This document shows positions 38,094-47,686 of a stretch of DNA of 64,000 bases, in pieces; the stretch's first letter is position 1; each line of letters starts with the position of its first letter. The stretch comes from Leptospira sp. (GTDB lineage Bacteria; Spirochaetota; Leptospiria; Leptospirales; Leptospiraceae). The stretch is from contig PEQN01000003.1 of NCBI GenBank assembly GCA_002786225.1, positions 124,001 to 188,000 on the forward strand, given 5' to 3'. The position numbers and the translations under genes were made by a program. Below the pieces are notes generated by a model. That model had not been told where the DNA came from, did no database searches, and saw only the letters and a list, made by a program, of their open reading frames with translations.

Positions 38094-40256
38094 TTATTTT
38101 CCTAATCTTGTGAATACACCATCCCATCCTGGCTTGGGTGGTTGTTGATAATATATTTTGCATCGATTTATTAATAAATCACAAGCCTTATTCTCAGTTT
38201 CATTTAATGCTATCGCACTTTCAAAGAGAGAAATAGCTTTAGCCCAATTCATATTTTGGTACTCATTAAACGCATTTTCATAAATTTGCATAAATTCTAA
38301 TTCTCGTGTGGAGCTTAAACCTTTATAATTGTTAAGAGAATAAATTGATAAAGGATTCTCTCTACCTTTAACTCTTATAGCATCCAATTTCCAAAAATCG
38401 AATCTATCTTTGCACTTATTATAAATATTTTCAGATACCAGGATAGGAACACCATAATCCTTTGCAGCAGCTTCCAATCTTGCTGCTATATTTACTGTAT
38501 CACCCATCATAGTATAAGAAGCCAAACTATCAGTACCCATGAATCCAACCTTGGCAAGTCCACAATTCAAACCGATACGAAATTGCATCTTTTGTGCCTT
38601 TGAAGTATAACTATTTTCAGTAGACCACTTATGGTTCAGTTCCTTCATCTTCGAAAGCATAGCTAAGGCAGTATTACAGGCATCAATTGGATGAGATTCA
38701 TTCTTTATTGGAGCACCAAAAATTCCTACAATAGCATCACCAATGTATTTATCTAAGGTTCCTAAATTTTTCTTTAATTCATCTGTCATGGAACTCAAGT
38801 ATTCGTTTAGCAATCTTGCTAAATCAGTAGCAGTTAGTTCTTCTGAGATTTCTGAAAAGGACACCACATCAGAAAAAAATGCTGTAATTTCCCATTCTCC
38901 ACCTTGCTTTAATGCCTCAATATCATGCAAGGCTAAAGATACTACAGAAGGATCTATTAAATTACGAAGAACAGAATTGTATTTCCTTTTTTCAAAACCT
39001 TCTTTATACGTTACATAGGCATAACCAAGAATAAATGATAATGGTAGTGTAATTAAGAATGGTGCTAATGGCATTAAAATATCAATTTTATAAAGTAAAA
39101 AGCTTGAAATGCCAATTAGAATAAACAAGCCAAAAGGAATAATAATTCTAAGAAAGTTATTATCAGAAATCAGTAAGAAGTAAGAAATTAATAATAAAAA
39201 TAATAAGGCAAAAATATTTCCCCAATACATTGGGATCTCAAACAAACAATGGTTTTCAATTAGGTTGGAAACAAAATTAGCCTGAACTATAACGCCTGGA
39301 TATAAACCTAAAGGAGTTACAACATCATCATGTGTTCCTGGTGCGGTTGTTCCAAGTATCACTATTTTATCTTTAAAATATTCTAGAGGAATCAATAATT
39401 GAGATTCATCTTCAACACGTCCATCAATGATTCTTGAATAGGTTTCAAGAACATCGCTTGCAGAATACCTAGGAATATTTTGGAGAGTATTTGAAGAATA
39501 ATAATAAGATCGAATGAAACCTCTTTTATTAATTGGATATTTATTTGATTTTCCATCCTTTCTTAATACTAACTCATTTTTTTTGAATGAAAAATCTATC
39601 TCTTGATTCTCAAAAAAAGCTACCAAAGAGAGAGTAGGAAACATTGTGTCAACTAAAGTTACTATGGGCGCAAATCTTCTTAATATTCCATCTTTATCAG
39701 GCATCACATTTACAATATGAATATGGGGAGCTGTTTCACCGATCTTACCATTAGGAAAAGAAGCTGAATCAAATTTAGCTAATTGTAAGGAATCATCCTT
39801 ACCCAAACTGAATCGTTCATATAAATTAAAGTATTTTTGGTTTAACTTAAACTCATCGGCTCTAAATGCTGCCGAATGGGAAATGTTGGGAAAAATTGAA
39901 TTCGCTAAAGCAAGACTTTCATCGTCTTGTGAATTTTCTGTAAACAAGATATCATTCACTATAAATTTAGCTTCAGCCATGTTCAGAAAAGCATAAATGG
40001 ATGGATAGATAGATCTCCTCCAAGGCCATCTTCCAACCTCGGGATGGTTTGCATAATGCGCTAAACTATGCTCATCGATATCAAGTATAACTATATCATT
40101 TGAAAATTTATGATGTTCTGGAAATAGATAAATAGGAACATCCGATAATTTTTTATTCCAAAAATCTAGAATTCCAAAAACATCAAAAGAGAATAAGAGT
40201 AATAATGGGAATATAATGGTTAAAAAATATGGAGTAATCTTATCTTGAATTTTCAT
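38094..40256 (-). CDS. CHASE2-domain adenylate cyclase
   Basis: 720 residues. An N-terminal helix is followed by an extracytoplasmic CHASE2 sensor (about 40-330), three membrane helices (about 335-420) and a class III cyclase domain (about 455-630). Metal-binding aspartates occur in AFFSDVVSFSEI and DKYIGDAIVGIFG, where the Lys favours ATP over GTP. YTMMGDTVNIAARLE carries the transition-state Asn and Arg. A TPR-like tail ends at PKPGWDGVFTRLGK. It is coupled to the protease gene upstream by a four-base overlap. Such cyclases are numerous in Leptospira. Confidence 0.93.
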   Translation of the reverse strand: MKIQDKITPYFLTIIFPLLLLFSFDVFGILDFWNKKLSDVPIYLFPEHHKFSNDIVILDIDEHSLAHYANHPEVGRWPWRRSIYPSIYAFLNMAEAKFIVNDILFTENSQDDESLALANSIFPNISHSAAFRADEFKLNQKYFNLYERFSLGKDDSLQLAKFDSASFPNGKIGETAPHIHIVNVMPDKDGILRRFAPIVTLVDTMFPTLSLVAFFENQEIDFSFKKNELVLRKDGKSNKYPINKRGFIRSYYYSSNTLQNIPRYSASDVLETYSRIIDGRVEDESQLLIPLEYFKDKIVILGTTAPGTHDDVVTPLGLYPGVIVQANFVSNLIENHCLFEIPMYWGNIFALLFLLLISYFLLISDNNFLRIIIPFGLFILIGISSFLLYKIDILMPLAPFLITLPLSFILGYAYVTYKEGFEKRKYNSVLRNLIDPSVVSLALHDIEALKQGGEWEITAFFSDVVSFSEISEELTATDLARLLNEYLSSMTDELKKNLGTLDKYIGDAIVGIFGAPIKNESHPIDACNTALAMLSKMKELNHKWSTENSYTSKAQKMQFRIGLNCGLAKVGFMGTDSLASYTMMGDTVNIAARLEAAAKDYGVPILVSENIYNKCKDRFDFWKLDAIRVKGRENPLSIYSLNNYKGLSSTRELEFMQIYENAFNEYQNMNWAKAISLFESAIALNETENKACDLLINRCKIYYQQPPKPGWDGVFTRLGK

Positions 40257-41503
40257 AGACTCTTTTTAGCTTTTTCAAATTCATCATTAGATTTTTTTAA
40301 TTCAAGAATAGGATTCATTGTATTTATTAGGTTTTCAATTTTCTTTGTTCTTTGTAAAGTATTGGGATGAGTTTTTAGTATAGTATTATTATTAGCTAAT
40401 TTAGAAATATGATTTAGATAATTCATATAATTATGGGGCAAATAGCCCAGTTGAAGCATTAGTTGAAAAGCAGATTCATCTGCTTCGAATTCTGTATCCT
40501 TATCTCGCCCTTTCTCATAAAATTCTTCATTATAAGCTTCTATTGCAGATAATGTAGTTGAAGAAACTATTTCAATTGAAGGAGTTGCTAGCAAAGAAGA
40601 TATGATTTCTAAAATAATATTATCATGAGGAACCGCTTCATGGTGATTTAAAACTACGTGAGATATTTCATGAGATAATATTCCAACTAATTCAGGTTCG
40701 TTTTTAGTATGTTCAAGAGCAGCTCTAGTAATAAAAATAAATCCACCTGGACAAGCAAAAGCATTGATTTCATTAGAATCTAAAATACCAAAGCGAAAGG
40801 AAAGATCTTGTCTTGAAGTAATTTCTGCTATAGATTTGCCAAGATTGTTTAAGTATATAGTTGAGCTTTCATTTTTAATTAAACCATATTTCTTAATTAG
40901 CCTTGCGGATAAAATTCTGCCCATTTTAACTTCAGCTTTAGTCTCCGCTGGGAGAGAATCATTAGCAAAACTAAGCAAAAAAGAATTATTTTTATTTTCG
41001 GTTACTATTTCATAATTCATCGTGTCTTCTCTTGAAGATTGGCCTATATTTTCAAGCCACCTAACGGACTCAAAATCAAAATCTTCACTAGAACCTCTTA
41101 CACGTAATTTTTCTGTTTCAGAAAGTCCTCTTGCAGCTGCTGTTTTCGTAAAGTCAGACGCTCTTTGCCTACCCAAGGCTTGTTCATTGGATGAATTTGA
41201 AGAACCAAGTTTTATTTGTTTGCCTGGAGGAAATGCCGATATAAATAATTTTGAAACATAACCTGTTTGTTCACCATATCGGACTTGGTAAAATAGACCT
41301 GACTGTGAGATTTTCTTAAGACTAGATCCAATACTTAAAACTGTACCATCAGAATTTAATTTCGGACTAGCTAATAATTTAGCTTTGGGGCTTTGAACAT
41401 AATAAATTTCGTTAGAGAAAAGATTAGATGAGTTAAAAAAAAAGCAAATTGCTGAAAAATAAAATAGAATTAAGCTGATATTTTTGGAATTATTGTAAGG
41501 CAT
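40253..41503 (-). CDS. Secreted M48-family metalloprotease with SH3-like domain
   Basis: About 416 residues. After a signal peptide (start at 41503; an upstream TTG at 41536 would extend it) lies an SH3-type domain (about 35-95, with GSSLKKISQSGLFYQVRYGE and GYVSKLFIS). The M48 domain has the zinc motif GILSHEISHVVLNHHE near residue 277, and the third ligand is in TEFEADESAFQLM. It resembles periplasmic BepA/LoiP-type proteases. The last four bases overlap the adenylate cyclase start. Confidence 0.88.
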   Translation of the reverse strand: MPYNNSKNISLILFYFSAICFFFNSSNLFSNEIYYVQSPKAKLLASPKLNSDGTVLSIGSSLKKISQSGLFYQVRYGEQTGYVSKLFISAFPPGKQIKLGSSNSSNEQALGRQRASDFTKTAAARGLSETEKLRVRGSSEDFDFESVRWLENIGQSSREDTMNYEIVTENKNNSFLLSFANDSLPAETKAEVKMGRILSARLIKKYGLIKNESSTIYLNNLGKSIAEITSRQDLSFRFGILDSNEINAFACPGGFIFITRAALEHTKNEPELVGILSHEISHVVLNHHEAVPHDNIILEIISSLLATPSIEIVSSTTLSAIEAYNEEFYEKGRDKDTEFEADESAFQLMLQLGYLPHNYMNYLNHISKLANNNTILKTHPNTLQRTKKIENLINTMNPILELKKSNDEFEKAKKSL

Positions 41504-41594
41504 ATTGAGATAATGATATTCGTACAATATGCACAAGAAAATTCAATTTATTTCTTCTTTCTCTAAGAATTTTTGAAGCCCTGTAAATTCAACA

Positions 41595-41623
41595 TTGACA
41601 GATTTTAACTCAATACCTGTCAT
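41595..41623 (+). promoter_or_regulatory. Candidate sigma-70 promoter with inverted repeat, near-leaderless
   Basis: A perfect -35 TTGACA (41595-41600) is followed after 17 bases by TGTCAT (41618-41623), a 4/6 match to the -10 box. This ends eight bases before the ATG at 41632, and no Shine-Dalgarno is present. An exact inverted repeat TGACAG-N15-CTGTCA (41596-41601, 41617-41622) overlaps both boxes and could be a repressor site. Confidence 0.45.
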
Positions 41624-41631
41624 ATCCTATT

Positions 41632-43149
41632 ATGAATCAAAAGTTAATAATTTTTTTATTGATTTTTATATCCTTTTTCCATTGCAACCTTGGAAAAGAT
41701 AAAAGCAATGATCCTCTAGAATTACTAGCCAGACTTTTGGTTCGCTTAAGCCTGAATGGCTCTGCCATTAATCCTGAATTACCAAGCAATGTTTCCGTTC
41801 CAGTCCCACGTTCCATAAGAAAGGCGGATGCTGGATTGGCTTTATCAAGCAAACAATTCAGTGCAAAAGACTTTAATAATCTTATATCAACCAATAATAC
41901 GGGAATTGGTATTTTACAGGAAGGTTCTTCTGTTATTTCGAAAATTTTACAAGATTCAAAAAGAGATCTAGTCCTTATCTCGCCTGTTTACAGCATAGCT
42001 AAAGGTTCACCAGGAGTGTGTATTCCTGGAGGTAGAGCTAGGACTGAGATTGGTCAGGCAGCTATAGATGAAATCTTAGAAGGATTAATGAGACTAGGAT
42101 TATCAAAAGAGGAAGCAGAAACTGAATTGATCTCTTTACAGGGACAAGGAATTCTTCCTCGAATTGGACAAAGCATTCCAACACCTGCTATTGTTTATAG
42201 GGTATCCTCAGAAAGATCCTACAACCATGAAGTTAGTTTTAGCTTTAGCGATAGTATCACAGTTCCAAAGACTTGCCCTAGCAATATAAATTCTAAAACG
42301 GCATTTGACAAAACCATTCGTTGGAATAATGATAAAAGCCAAATTTTTAGTTTTATTCAGAAAAGCATTAAGGTATTAAATATTGATATTACAATCAATG
42401 CTTCGGTTACTTATTTTACTTCTGCTGATAAAAAAGATAGATCGGTACTGCAGACCAAATTAACAACTAAGCAAGGATCGAACAATGCAAGTGAAGTTTC
42501 TAAAACCTTAACAGTTGAAGAATGCAGCTTAGAAACAGATGAAAATACAAACAACTGCGTATCTTTGAATTATAAATCCAAAGAAAAGAAATCTTCAACT
42601 ATTACAGTTGATACCAATATCAATGGTAGAACAGACAATGAGGGTGGAAGAGCTATAACAACCATTCAAGAAAGCGGAACTGGTGCTTCGACTATTGATA
42701 TAGAAATTTATGAAAGTTTTGATCCAAATGGAAATATTACATGGATAGAATATTATGAAAATGGTGTTTTTACAAATGGTTTTGGAACTGATGATGGAGA
42801 TTACACCTTTGATGAGAACAATCTATTTGATGGATTTATTGAACTTACCCTAGACTTAGGCTGTGTTCCAGGAAATTGTATTGGAGATACCACCTTTGAT
42901 GAGTATGATGTATTCGTAATTGTTTATACTGGGGATGACCCCACCATAGATGAAAATATAATCGGATATGGAATATTTGAAGATGATGGAGGAATGGATG
43001 GCTATACAATCTTAGATGAAACTTTCATAGTATACTATGGAGATGATATTGATAATCCATCGACTGAATTAACAGTTTGGCGAATTGAAATAGACGGCAA
43101 TGACGATATTATCTATACCGAAATGGATGATACTCTTTCGTTTTTATAA
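41632..43149 (+). CDS. Hypothetical lipoprotein with acidic C-terminal repeats
   Basis: 505 residues, not recognised. A signal sequence ends at ISFFHCNLGKD, a loose lipobox with Cys near 19. The middle (about 60-330) is beta-like with cysteines (GVCIPGG, VEECSLET, TNNCVSLNY). From about 360 the protein is very Asp/Gly/Tyr-rich with short repeated patterns such as DPNGNITWIEYYENG, DDGDYTFDENNLFDG and GDDPTIDENIIGYG, suggesting an acidic, possibly Ca-binding surface domain (inference). It is six bases upstream of a FadL-like porin gene and probably shares its transcript. Confidence 0.75.
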   Translation: MNQKLIIFLLIFISFFHCNLGKDKSNDPLELLARLLVRLSLNGSAINPELPSNVSVPVPRSIRKADAGLALSSKQFSAKDFNNLISTNNTGIGILQEGSSVISKILQDSKRDLVLISPVYSIAKGSPGVCIPGGRARTEIGQAAIDEILEGLMRLGLSKEEAETELISLQGQGILPRIGQSIPTPAIVYRVSSERSYNHEVSFSFSDSITVPKTCPSNINSKTAFDKTIRWNNDKSQIFSFIQKSIKVLNIDITINASVTYFTSADKKDRSVLQTKLTTKQGSNNASEVSKTLTVEECSLETDENTNNCVSLNYKSKEKKSSTITVDTNINGRTDNEGGRAITTIQESGTGASTIDIEIYESFDPNGNITWIEYYENGVFTNGFGTDDGDYTFDENNLFDGFIELTLDLGCVPGNCIGDTTFDEYDVFVIVYTGDDPTIDENIIGYGIFEDDGGMDGYTILDETFIVYYGDDIDNPSTELTVWRIEIDGNDDIIYTEMDDTLSFL

Positions 43150-43155
43150 AATAGT

Positions 43156-44625
43156 ATGATAAATAAAATAATTACAAATCGTATCAAGAACATCCTCACC
43201 CTTTTGTTTCTAACATTAAGTTCAACTATATCAGCGTCGGAGCCTTATAATAATATAACAGGATTTTATGGTGAACGTTCTCCAGGACTTGCTGGAGCTT
43301 TTACCGCTCTTTCAGATGATCCATCTGGTGCTTATTACAATCCTGCAGGACTTGCCTTCTCTTACAGAGATGGTTTTTCAATCTCGGCAAGTAATTTTAA
43401 GAACTCCCAAAGAAAGTATATCAATATTGATACACCTGGTCAAGTCTACCAACAATCCCAACAAAGCTTTGATCCTAATTTTGTAGGGATTTTAAAATCA
43501 GTAGATAATTGGAAATTTGGCTTCTCCATAGTGAATGCTTATACTCTCAACTATGATAGAACAGACCAAGTTAATCTACCTCTTATTTCTCCTACTATCA
43601 ATCAGACACGAAACACCATAAAAGAAAACAGTTCTCAAATGTTGATAGGTCCTAGTGGGTCTTATCTAATTACTAATAAATTATCATTTGGATTTACTTT
43701 GTACTACTTACAAGATGTTAAAAATTCATCTAAAACACAATTCCAACAGTTTTCCAATTCATCCTATGTTATGCGATCTTTAATTGATAATCGTATGACA
43801 ACTGGACTTTTACCTATTGTTGGATTCCAATATATGGCAACAGAGAAGCTTTCATTGGGATTAAGCATGAGAAGAATTTTAGTTACTGGTGGCAATAGGC
43901 TTTATAATGAAATTTATACAGATTCACTGCGTGCTAGTGGCGCAAATGCTGTAGATTTTATTGAGGGTACCAACAATCAATTCAATTCTGTTGAATCTGG
44001 TACAATTACAAACAAACCCAAGCTAAATGCAGCCATTCCCGAAACCTCTGAAATAAGATTGGGTGCTGCGATTTTTCCGAATTCAAAATTTTTAGCTTCC
44101 TTTGATATTATCTATACAACTGGATTCAAATCTTTCAAAAACCAAAATGAAATTCAAATATTTGGCAACCGAACAAATTATATCATTAATGACAAAGAAG
44201 TCCGAGAATTAACAAGGGTTTCTACTTTAAATTTTGCAACAGGAGCAGAATATTATATTGCTGATACATTTGCTATCTCTGGTGGAATTTTCACAAACCA
44301 GGCAAATACTAAGCCAATTTCATGGACTGAATCTGCTATAGATTTAGGTTTACAAAGTAATATAGGTAACCAATTGCAATTTCGAAATGGAAACAATTCA
44401 TTAACTTATAAGATACCAAGAAGTGGTACCAATCCAAGATCTGAGCATTCAGATAATAGAGGTATCAGTTTAGGTGTTTCCTGGGTTACTTCAAAGTCTT
44501 CTATTTCACTTACTTACATTCGAGAGTTTGGTCGAGGTAATTCTAGGATAGATCCTAATTCTTTGTCCCAGGCATTTGAATACAAATCAGAAACTCTTTA
44601 TATAATGATTAGTTCGAGAAATTAA
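43156..44625 (+). CDS. OmpP1/FadL family outer-membrane protein
   Basis: 489 residues with a signal peptide cleaved after about ISA (residue 28). The FadL N-terminal signature is present: RSPGLAGAFTALSDDPSGAY followed by YNPAGLAF. The remainder alternates in amphipathic strands and ends with an aromatic strand ETLYIMISSRN. The family forms outer-membrane channels for hydrophobic molecules such as long-chain fatty acids. Leptospira live on fatty acids, which suits this role. An acyl-CoA ligase lies elsewhere in the window. Confidence 0.85.
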   Translation: MINKIITNRIKNILTLLFLTLSSTISASEPYNNITGFYGERSPGLAGAFTALSDDPSGAYYNPAGLAFSYRDGFSISASNFKNSQRKYINIDTPGQVYQQSQQSFDPNFVGILKSVDNWKFGFSIVNAYTLNYDRTDQVNLPLISPTINQTRNTIKENSSQMLIGPSGSYLITNKLSFGFTLYYLQDVKNSSKTQFQQFSNSSYVMRSLIDNRMTTGLLPIVGFQYMATEKLSLGLSMRRILVTGGNRLYNEIYTDSLRASGANAVDFIEGTNNQFNSVESGTITNKPKLNAAIPETSEIRLGAAIFPNSKFLASFDIIYTTGFKSFKNQNEIQIFGNRTNYIINDKEVRELTRVSTLNFATGAEYYIADTFAISGGIFTNQANTKPISWTESAIDLGLQSNIGNQLQFRNGNNSLTYKIPRSGTNPRSEHSDNRGISLGVSWVTSKSSISLTYIREFGRGNSRIDPNSLSQAFEYKSETLYIMISSRN

Positions 44626-44643
44626 GAAAATCTAATTGTCGAA

Positions 44644-45612
44644 TCATGTAGAACTGGCTTTATTAAGTCTATCCCAAATTGTATCTGCAAATTCTCCATC
44701 ATAAGGTTCTTGGCAATAAATAATTTCTATATTTGTTTTGTCACAATCCAACAAAAATTTATACAAAGACTTCATATAATCTAAATTATTAAATACCATT
44801 TTATCAAAATTAGAAACATCACTCATCCCAAATCCTATCCTAGCTATCTTTGAAATAGATTTATCCGAAGAATTTCCAAAATGATTGGAAAGAATTTTAT
44901 GTTTGGATTGAATTTCTTGGATGGATGGCAAAATTTTAGAAATAAATATTTTCCCATTAGGTGCATAATGACGGTATTTCATACCTGGGCTGATAATTTC
45001 TGGAGACTCAAGGACTTCAACTTGAATACCAAGTCTTGTCTCTATTATTCTTCGATCAATACTACCAGTTCTAAGAAGGATTACTTTTTCTTGGCTCAGA
45101 TCCAAAACTGTGGACTCCATACTGTAACTTGGCTCAGTAGCCCGCAAAATTCCATCAACCTTTCCAGAAAATTCTTCCAAGACGTCTTCCATTTTTGTGT
45201 AGGATGGCTTACCAGATGGATTAGCGGAAGGCGCAGCGATGGGACCAGCCAAGGAAATTAATTTCCTAGCCTCAATATGATCAGGAATTCTTACAGCCAC
45301 AGTGCTCAGCCCGCAGCTAAACAAAGAATCATTCTTTTTCTTTAAGACAAGAGTAAGCGGTCCAGGGGAAAATTCATTTAACAAGACTTTTGCGAGAGAT
45401 GAAACTTCACAGTATTTTTCTATCTCTGACTTATCTGCAAAATGAATAATCAAGGGATTATCGGAAGGTCGATTTTTAATTGCGTAGATTCTTAAACAAG
45501 CTTCCGTATTAGTTGCCAAAGCACCAATTCCATAAACTGTCTCAGTTGGAAAAATAACAATGCCCCCATTTTTGAGAATGGAGGCAAGTTTTTCAACAGA
45601 TTCAGTAAACAA
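44644..45612 (-). CDS. L-threonylcarbamoyladenylate synthase (Sua5 type)
   Basis: 322 residues. The YrdC domain (about 1-200) has GGIVIFPTETVYGIGALA, the KNRPSDNPLIIH motif and GPIAAPSANPSGKPSYT. The C-terminal Sua5 domain begins after the linker SPGMKYRHYAPN. It makes threonylcarbamoyl-AMP for the t6A modification of tRNAs reading ANN codons. It lies ten bases after the GH18-like gene; their joint function is not obvious. Confidence 0.94.
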   Translation of the reverse strand: MFTESVEKLASILKNGGIVIFPTETVYGIGALATNTEACLRIYAIKNRPSDNPLIIHFADKSEIEKYCEVSSLAKVLLNEFSPGPLTLVLKKKNDSLFSCGLSTVAVRIPDHIEARKLISLAGPIAAPSANPSGKPSYTKMEDVLEEFSGKVDGILRATEPSYSMESTVLDLSQEKVILLRTGSIDRRIIETRLGIQVEVLESPEIISPGMKYRHYAPNGKIFISKILPSIQEIQSKHKILSNHFGNSSDKSISKIARIGFGMSDVSNFDKMVFNNLDYMKSLYKFLLDCDKTNIEIIYCQEPYDGEFADTIWDRLNKASST

Positions 45613-45622
45613 AGAGGATATT

Positions 45623-47563
45623 CTATTCGTAAATAATGTCTTCTTTTAATGGTTTAACAATAGGAACTTCTTGGGGTTTTGAAGTCGGAAGTTCGTTTAC
45701 TGGAACAAGCTTGGAATTAGAATCCGAAGACTCTTTTTTAACTTGAGGTAAAATTTTCTCCCCATCATTAGGAGAATCTAAGGGTAGTATTTTCTTTTTA
45801 TCTGATTCTTTAGCAGGATTCTCTACAGTTTTAAGAACGGGTGCAATAGATTCACGATTTGAATTAGGTGTGTTTTTAGTTGCAGAATTTGACTTAACAG
45901 CCGTTAAAGTTGTCAAAGGTATCTTCTTGGCTTCTACTTGCTTTTCTATTTTGGAAGAAGATGCAAGAGTAGTCTTTGAAACTTTTGGTTCTTTGTCTTT
46001 ACTAGTCGCTGCATCCGCGATGACTGTAGGTTTTTCGTCAGCATACAAATCAGTCGCAAGTGGAACAGCAGGAAGCTTATTCGTTGCTAGCAATTCAAGA
46101 TAATCATTGATTTCTGGATCATTATCTGAAATCAATTGCCAGAAAGAAAAACCGGCTAATCCATACTTTCGAAGTAGAGTCATCTTTTGTTCAAAAGCTT
46201 TACGATTCATATAAAATGCAACCCGGTCACAGCCTGCAGATTGGTACCAAAGAGTTGGGTCCTCGTATATTTTATTTTCATGCACCCATGAAAATTTACT
46301 TAGATTAGTCCAATTCGCACTGCGATTGCCTTGGCTAAGTATGCTGGTTATATCTGTTGGTTGGTGAATGATAGGATTCATAGACTTAATTCTTTTAACA
46401 TCAGAATAGTAGACTGACTTAGCAGAAACATTGCAATTTAAAGCCCAATCATAACCATAGGTTGGAATCGCCATGTATAACTTTTCAGATGGAACTCTTT
46501 TCTTAGCATACTTAATAATATCTTTCAGCCAAACATTGGGAGCCTGGGGACCTGGTCCTGGATTTCTGTACTTCCTAGGATGAAGTTCGTAAGCCATTAC
46601 TTTCAATCGATCCACATGCTTGCCAAGAAATTCATAATCGTGTGTCATAGGTCCACGCCAGTTTTCCTTGAAATCAACAAGGATCTCATTTTTCAGACCC
46701 TTACATTTCGTAAGCTTCCCTTTGGGATTGGGTGTTTTGGGGTGAACAGCAACAGAGAGAAGCTTGTTTTTTTTCTTGAGTTCTTTAGAAAGTAGAACAA
46801 TAAACTCTTCAAACTTTTCTTTTTTATCGCAACTCATTCCTTCATAATCGATATCAATTCCATCATAGTCATACGTCATTACTTCATTCACAATGATTTG
46901 AATATGCTTGTCGCGGATATCGCTGCGACCATTCATTCCGATATTTTCTGAAATTTTCTCTTTAGGATTTTCCCAACGAAAAATAGTAGGTATAATTTTT
47001 ACTTTAGGATTTAAGCTTCTAAGTTCAGCAACTCTTTCTAGCTTTGACTTTGAACTCCAAGAATGAGCAAGTTCTCCGTTGTTGGTCAAACCACCCTTCA
47101 TAGAATAGATAAAAGGATGAATTTCATCATAGAGATGAACCACCTTTTTCATAGCTTCGTAGTCGGAGAACCATGTTGAAGATCGAATCCCACTTGCCTT
47201 GGAATCCTTGGATGAATCCGCACTAGAAGATTCCCCTTTTGGATCACTAGAAAATAATTCTTCTAATACACTCTTAAAGGCAAATTTATCTGATTCTTCT
47301 TCCTTTGCAGAGGAAGTATCTGAATTTGATTCACTTTCTAACTTGTTTTCTTCTTGGAAGGCCTTAACAACACCATCTCCCATAGAAGCATGGTAGACTT
47401 GTTTGGGACTTGACTCTGCTTCTTCCCAATGGATAAGTCCTATACCCAAATAAAAGGAAAGAAGACATAAAAATAGCCATGAGCTAAAAATGAAATAGTA
47501 CTTCCAAGAAACTTTTTCCTTAGAATTGGAATATTTGCCTTCCATTGGATTTTCTTCTGACAT
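45623..47563 (-). CDS. Membrane-anchored GH18-like glycoside hydrolase
   Basis: 646 residues. A short cytoplasmic N-terminus and one membrane helix (about 24-45) are followed by an acidic Ser-rich linker and a GH18 barrel (about 130-500). The catalytic motif DGIDIDYEG near residue 232 has the proton-donor Glu; later segments include LKVMAYELHPR and MAIPTYGYDW. The region most resembles YaaH/SleL-type peptidoglycan or chitin-like hydrolases. The last 140 residues are a Lys/Ser/Pro-rich low-complexity tail, which may contact the cell wall (inference). Confidence 0.85.
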   Translation of the reverse strand: MSEENPMEGKYSNSKEKVSWKYYFIFSSWLFLCLLSFYLGIGLIHWEEAESSPKQVYHASMGDGVVKAFQEENKLESESNSDTSSAKEEESDKFAFKSVLEELFSSDPKGESSSADSSKDSKASGIRSSTWFSDYEAMKKVVHLYDEIHPFIYSMKGGLTNNGELAHSWSSKSKLERVAELRSLNPKVKIIPTIFRWENPKEKISENIGMNGRSDIRDKHIQIIVNEVMTYDYDGIDIDYEGMSCDKKEKFEEFIVLLSKELKKKNKLLSVAVHPKTPNPKGKLTKCKGLKNEILVDFKENWRGPMTHDYEFLGKHVDRLKVMAYELHPRKYRNPGPGPQAPNVWLKDIIKYAKKRVPSEKLYMAIPTYGYDWALNCNVSAKSVYYSDVKRIKSMNPIIHQPTDITSILSQGNRSANWTNLSKFSWVHENKIYEDPTLWYQSAGCDRVAFYMNRKAFEQKMTLLRKYGLAGFSFWQLISDNDPEINDYLELLATNKLPAVPLATDLYADEKPTVIADAATSKDKEPKVSKTTLASSSKIEKQVEAKKIPLTTLTAVKSNSATKNTPNSNRESIAPVLKTVENPAKESDKKKILPLDSPNDGEKILPQVKKESSDSNSKLVPVNELPTSKPQEVPIVKPLKEDIIYE

Positions 47564-47686
47564 AAACCGTGCCTAATAATATCTTTTTATAAGTATCGAA
47601 AGATTTGTCTTAATTGAATAAAATAAAATTCGAATCTTTGATTTTTCTAGTTTTAATAATCGATCCGCCAGATAAAGTAAAAAATC

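Noticed and set aside
47564..47686. Possible preQ1 riboswitch before the queuosine-precursor transporter
   Set aside because: No preQ1-I-type stem with A-rich tail or other known aptamer consensus could be recognised; only a loose inverted repeat is present.
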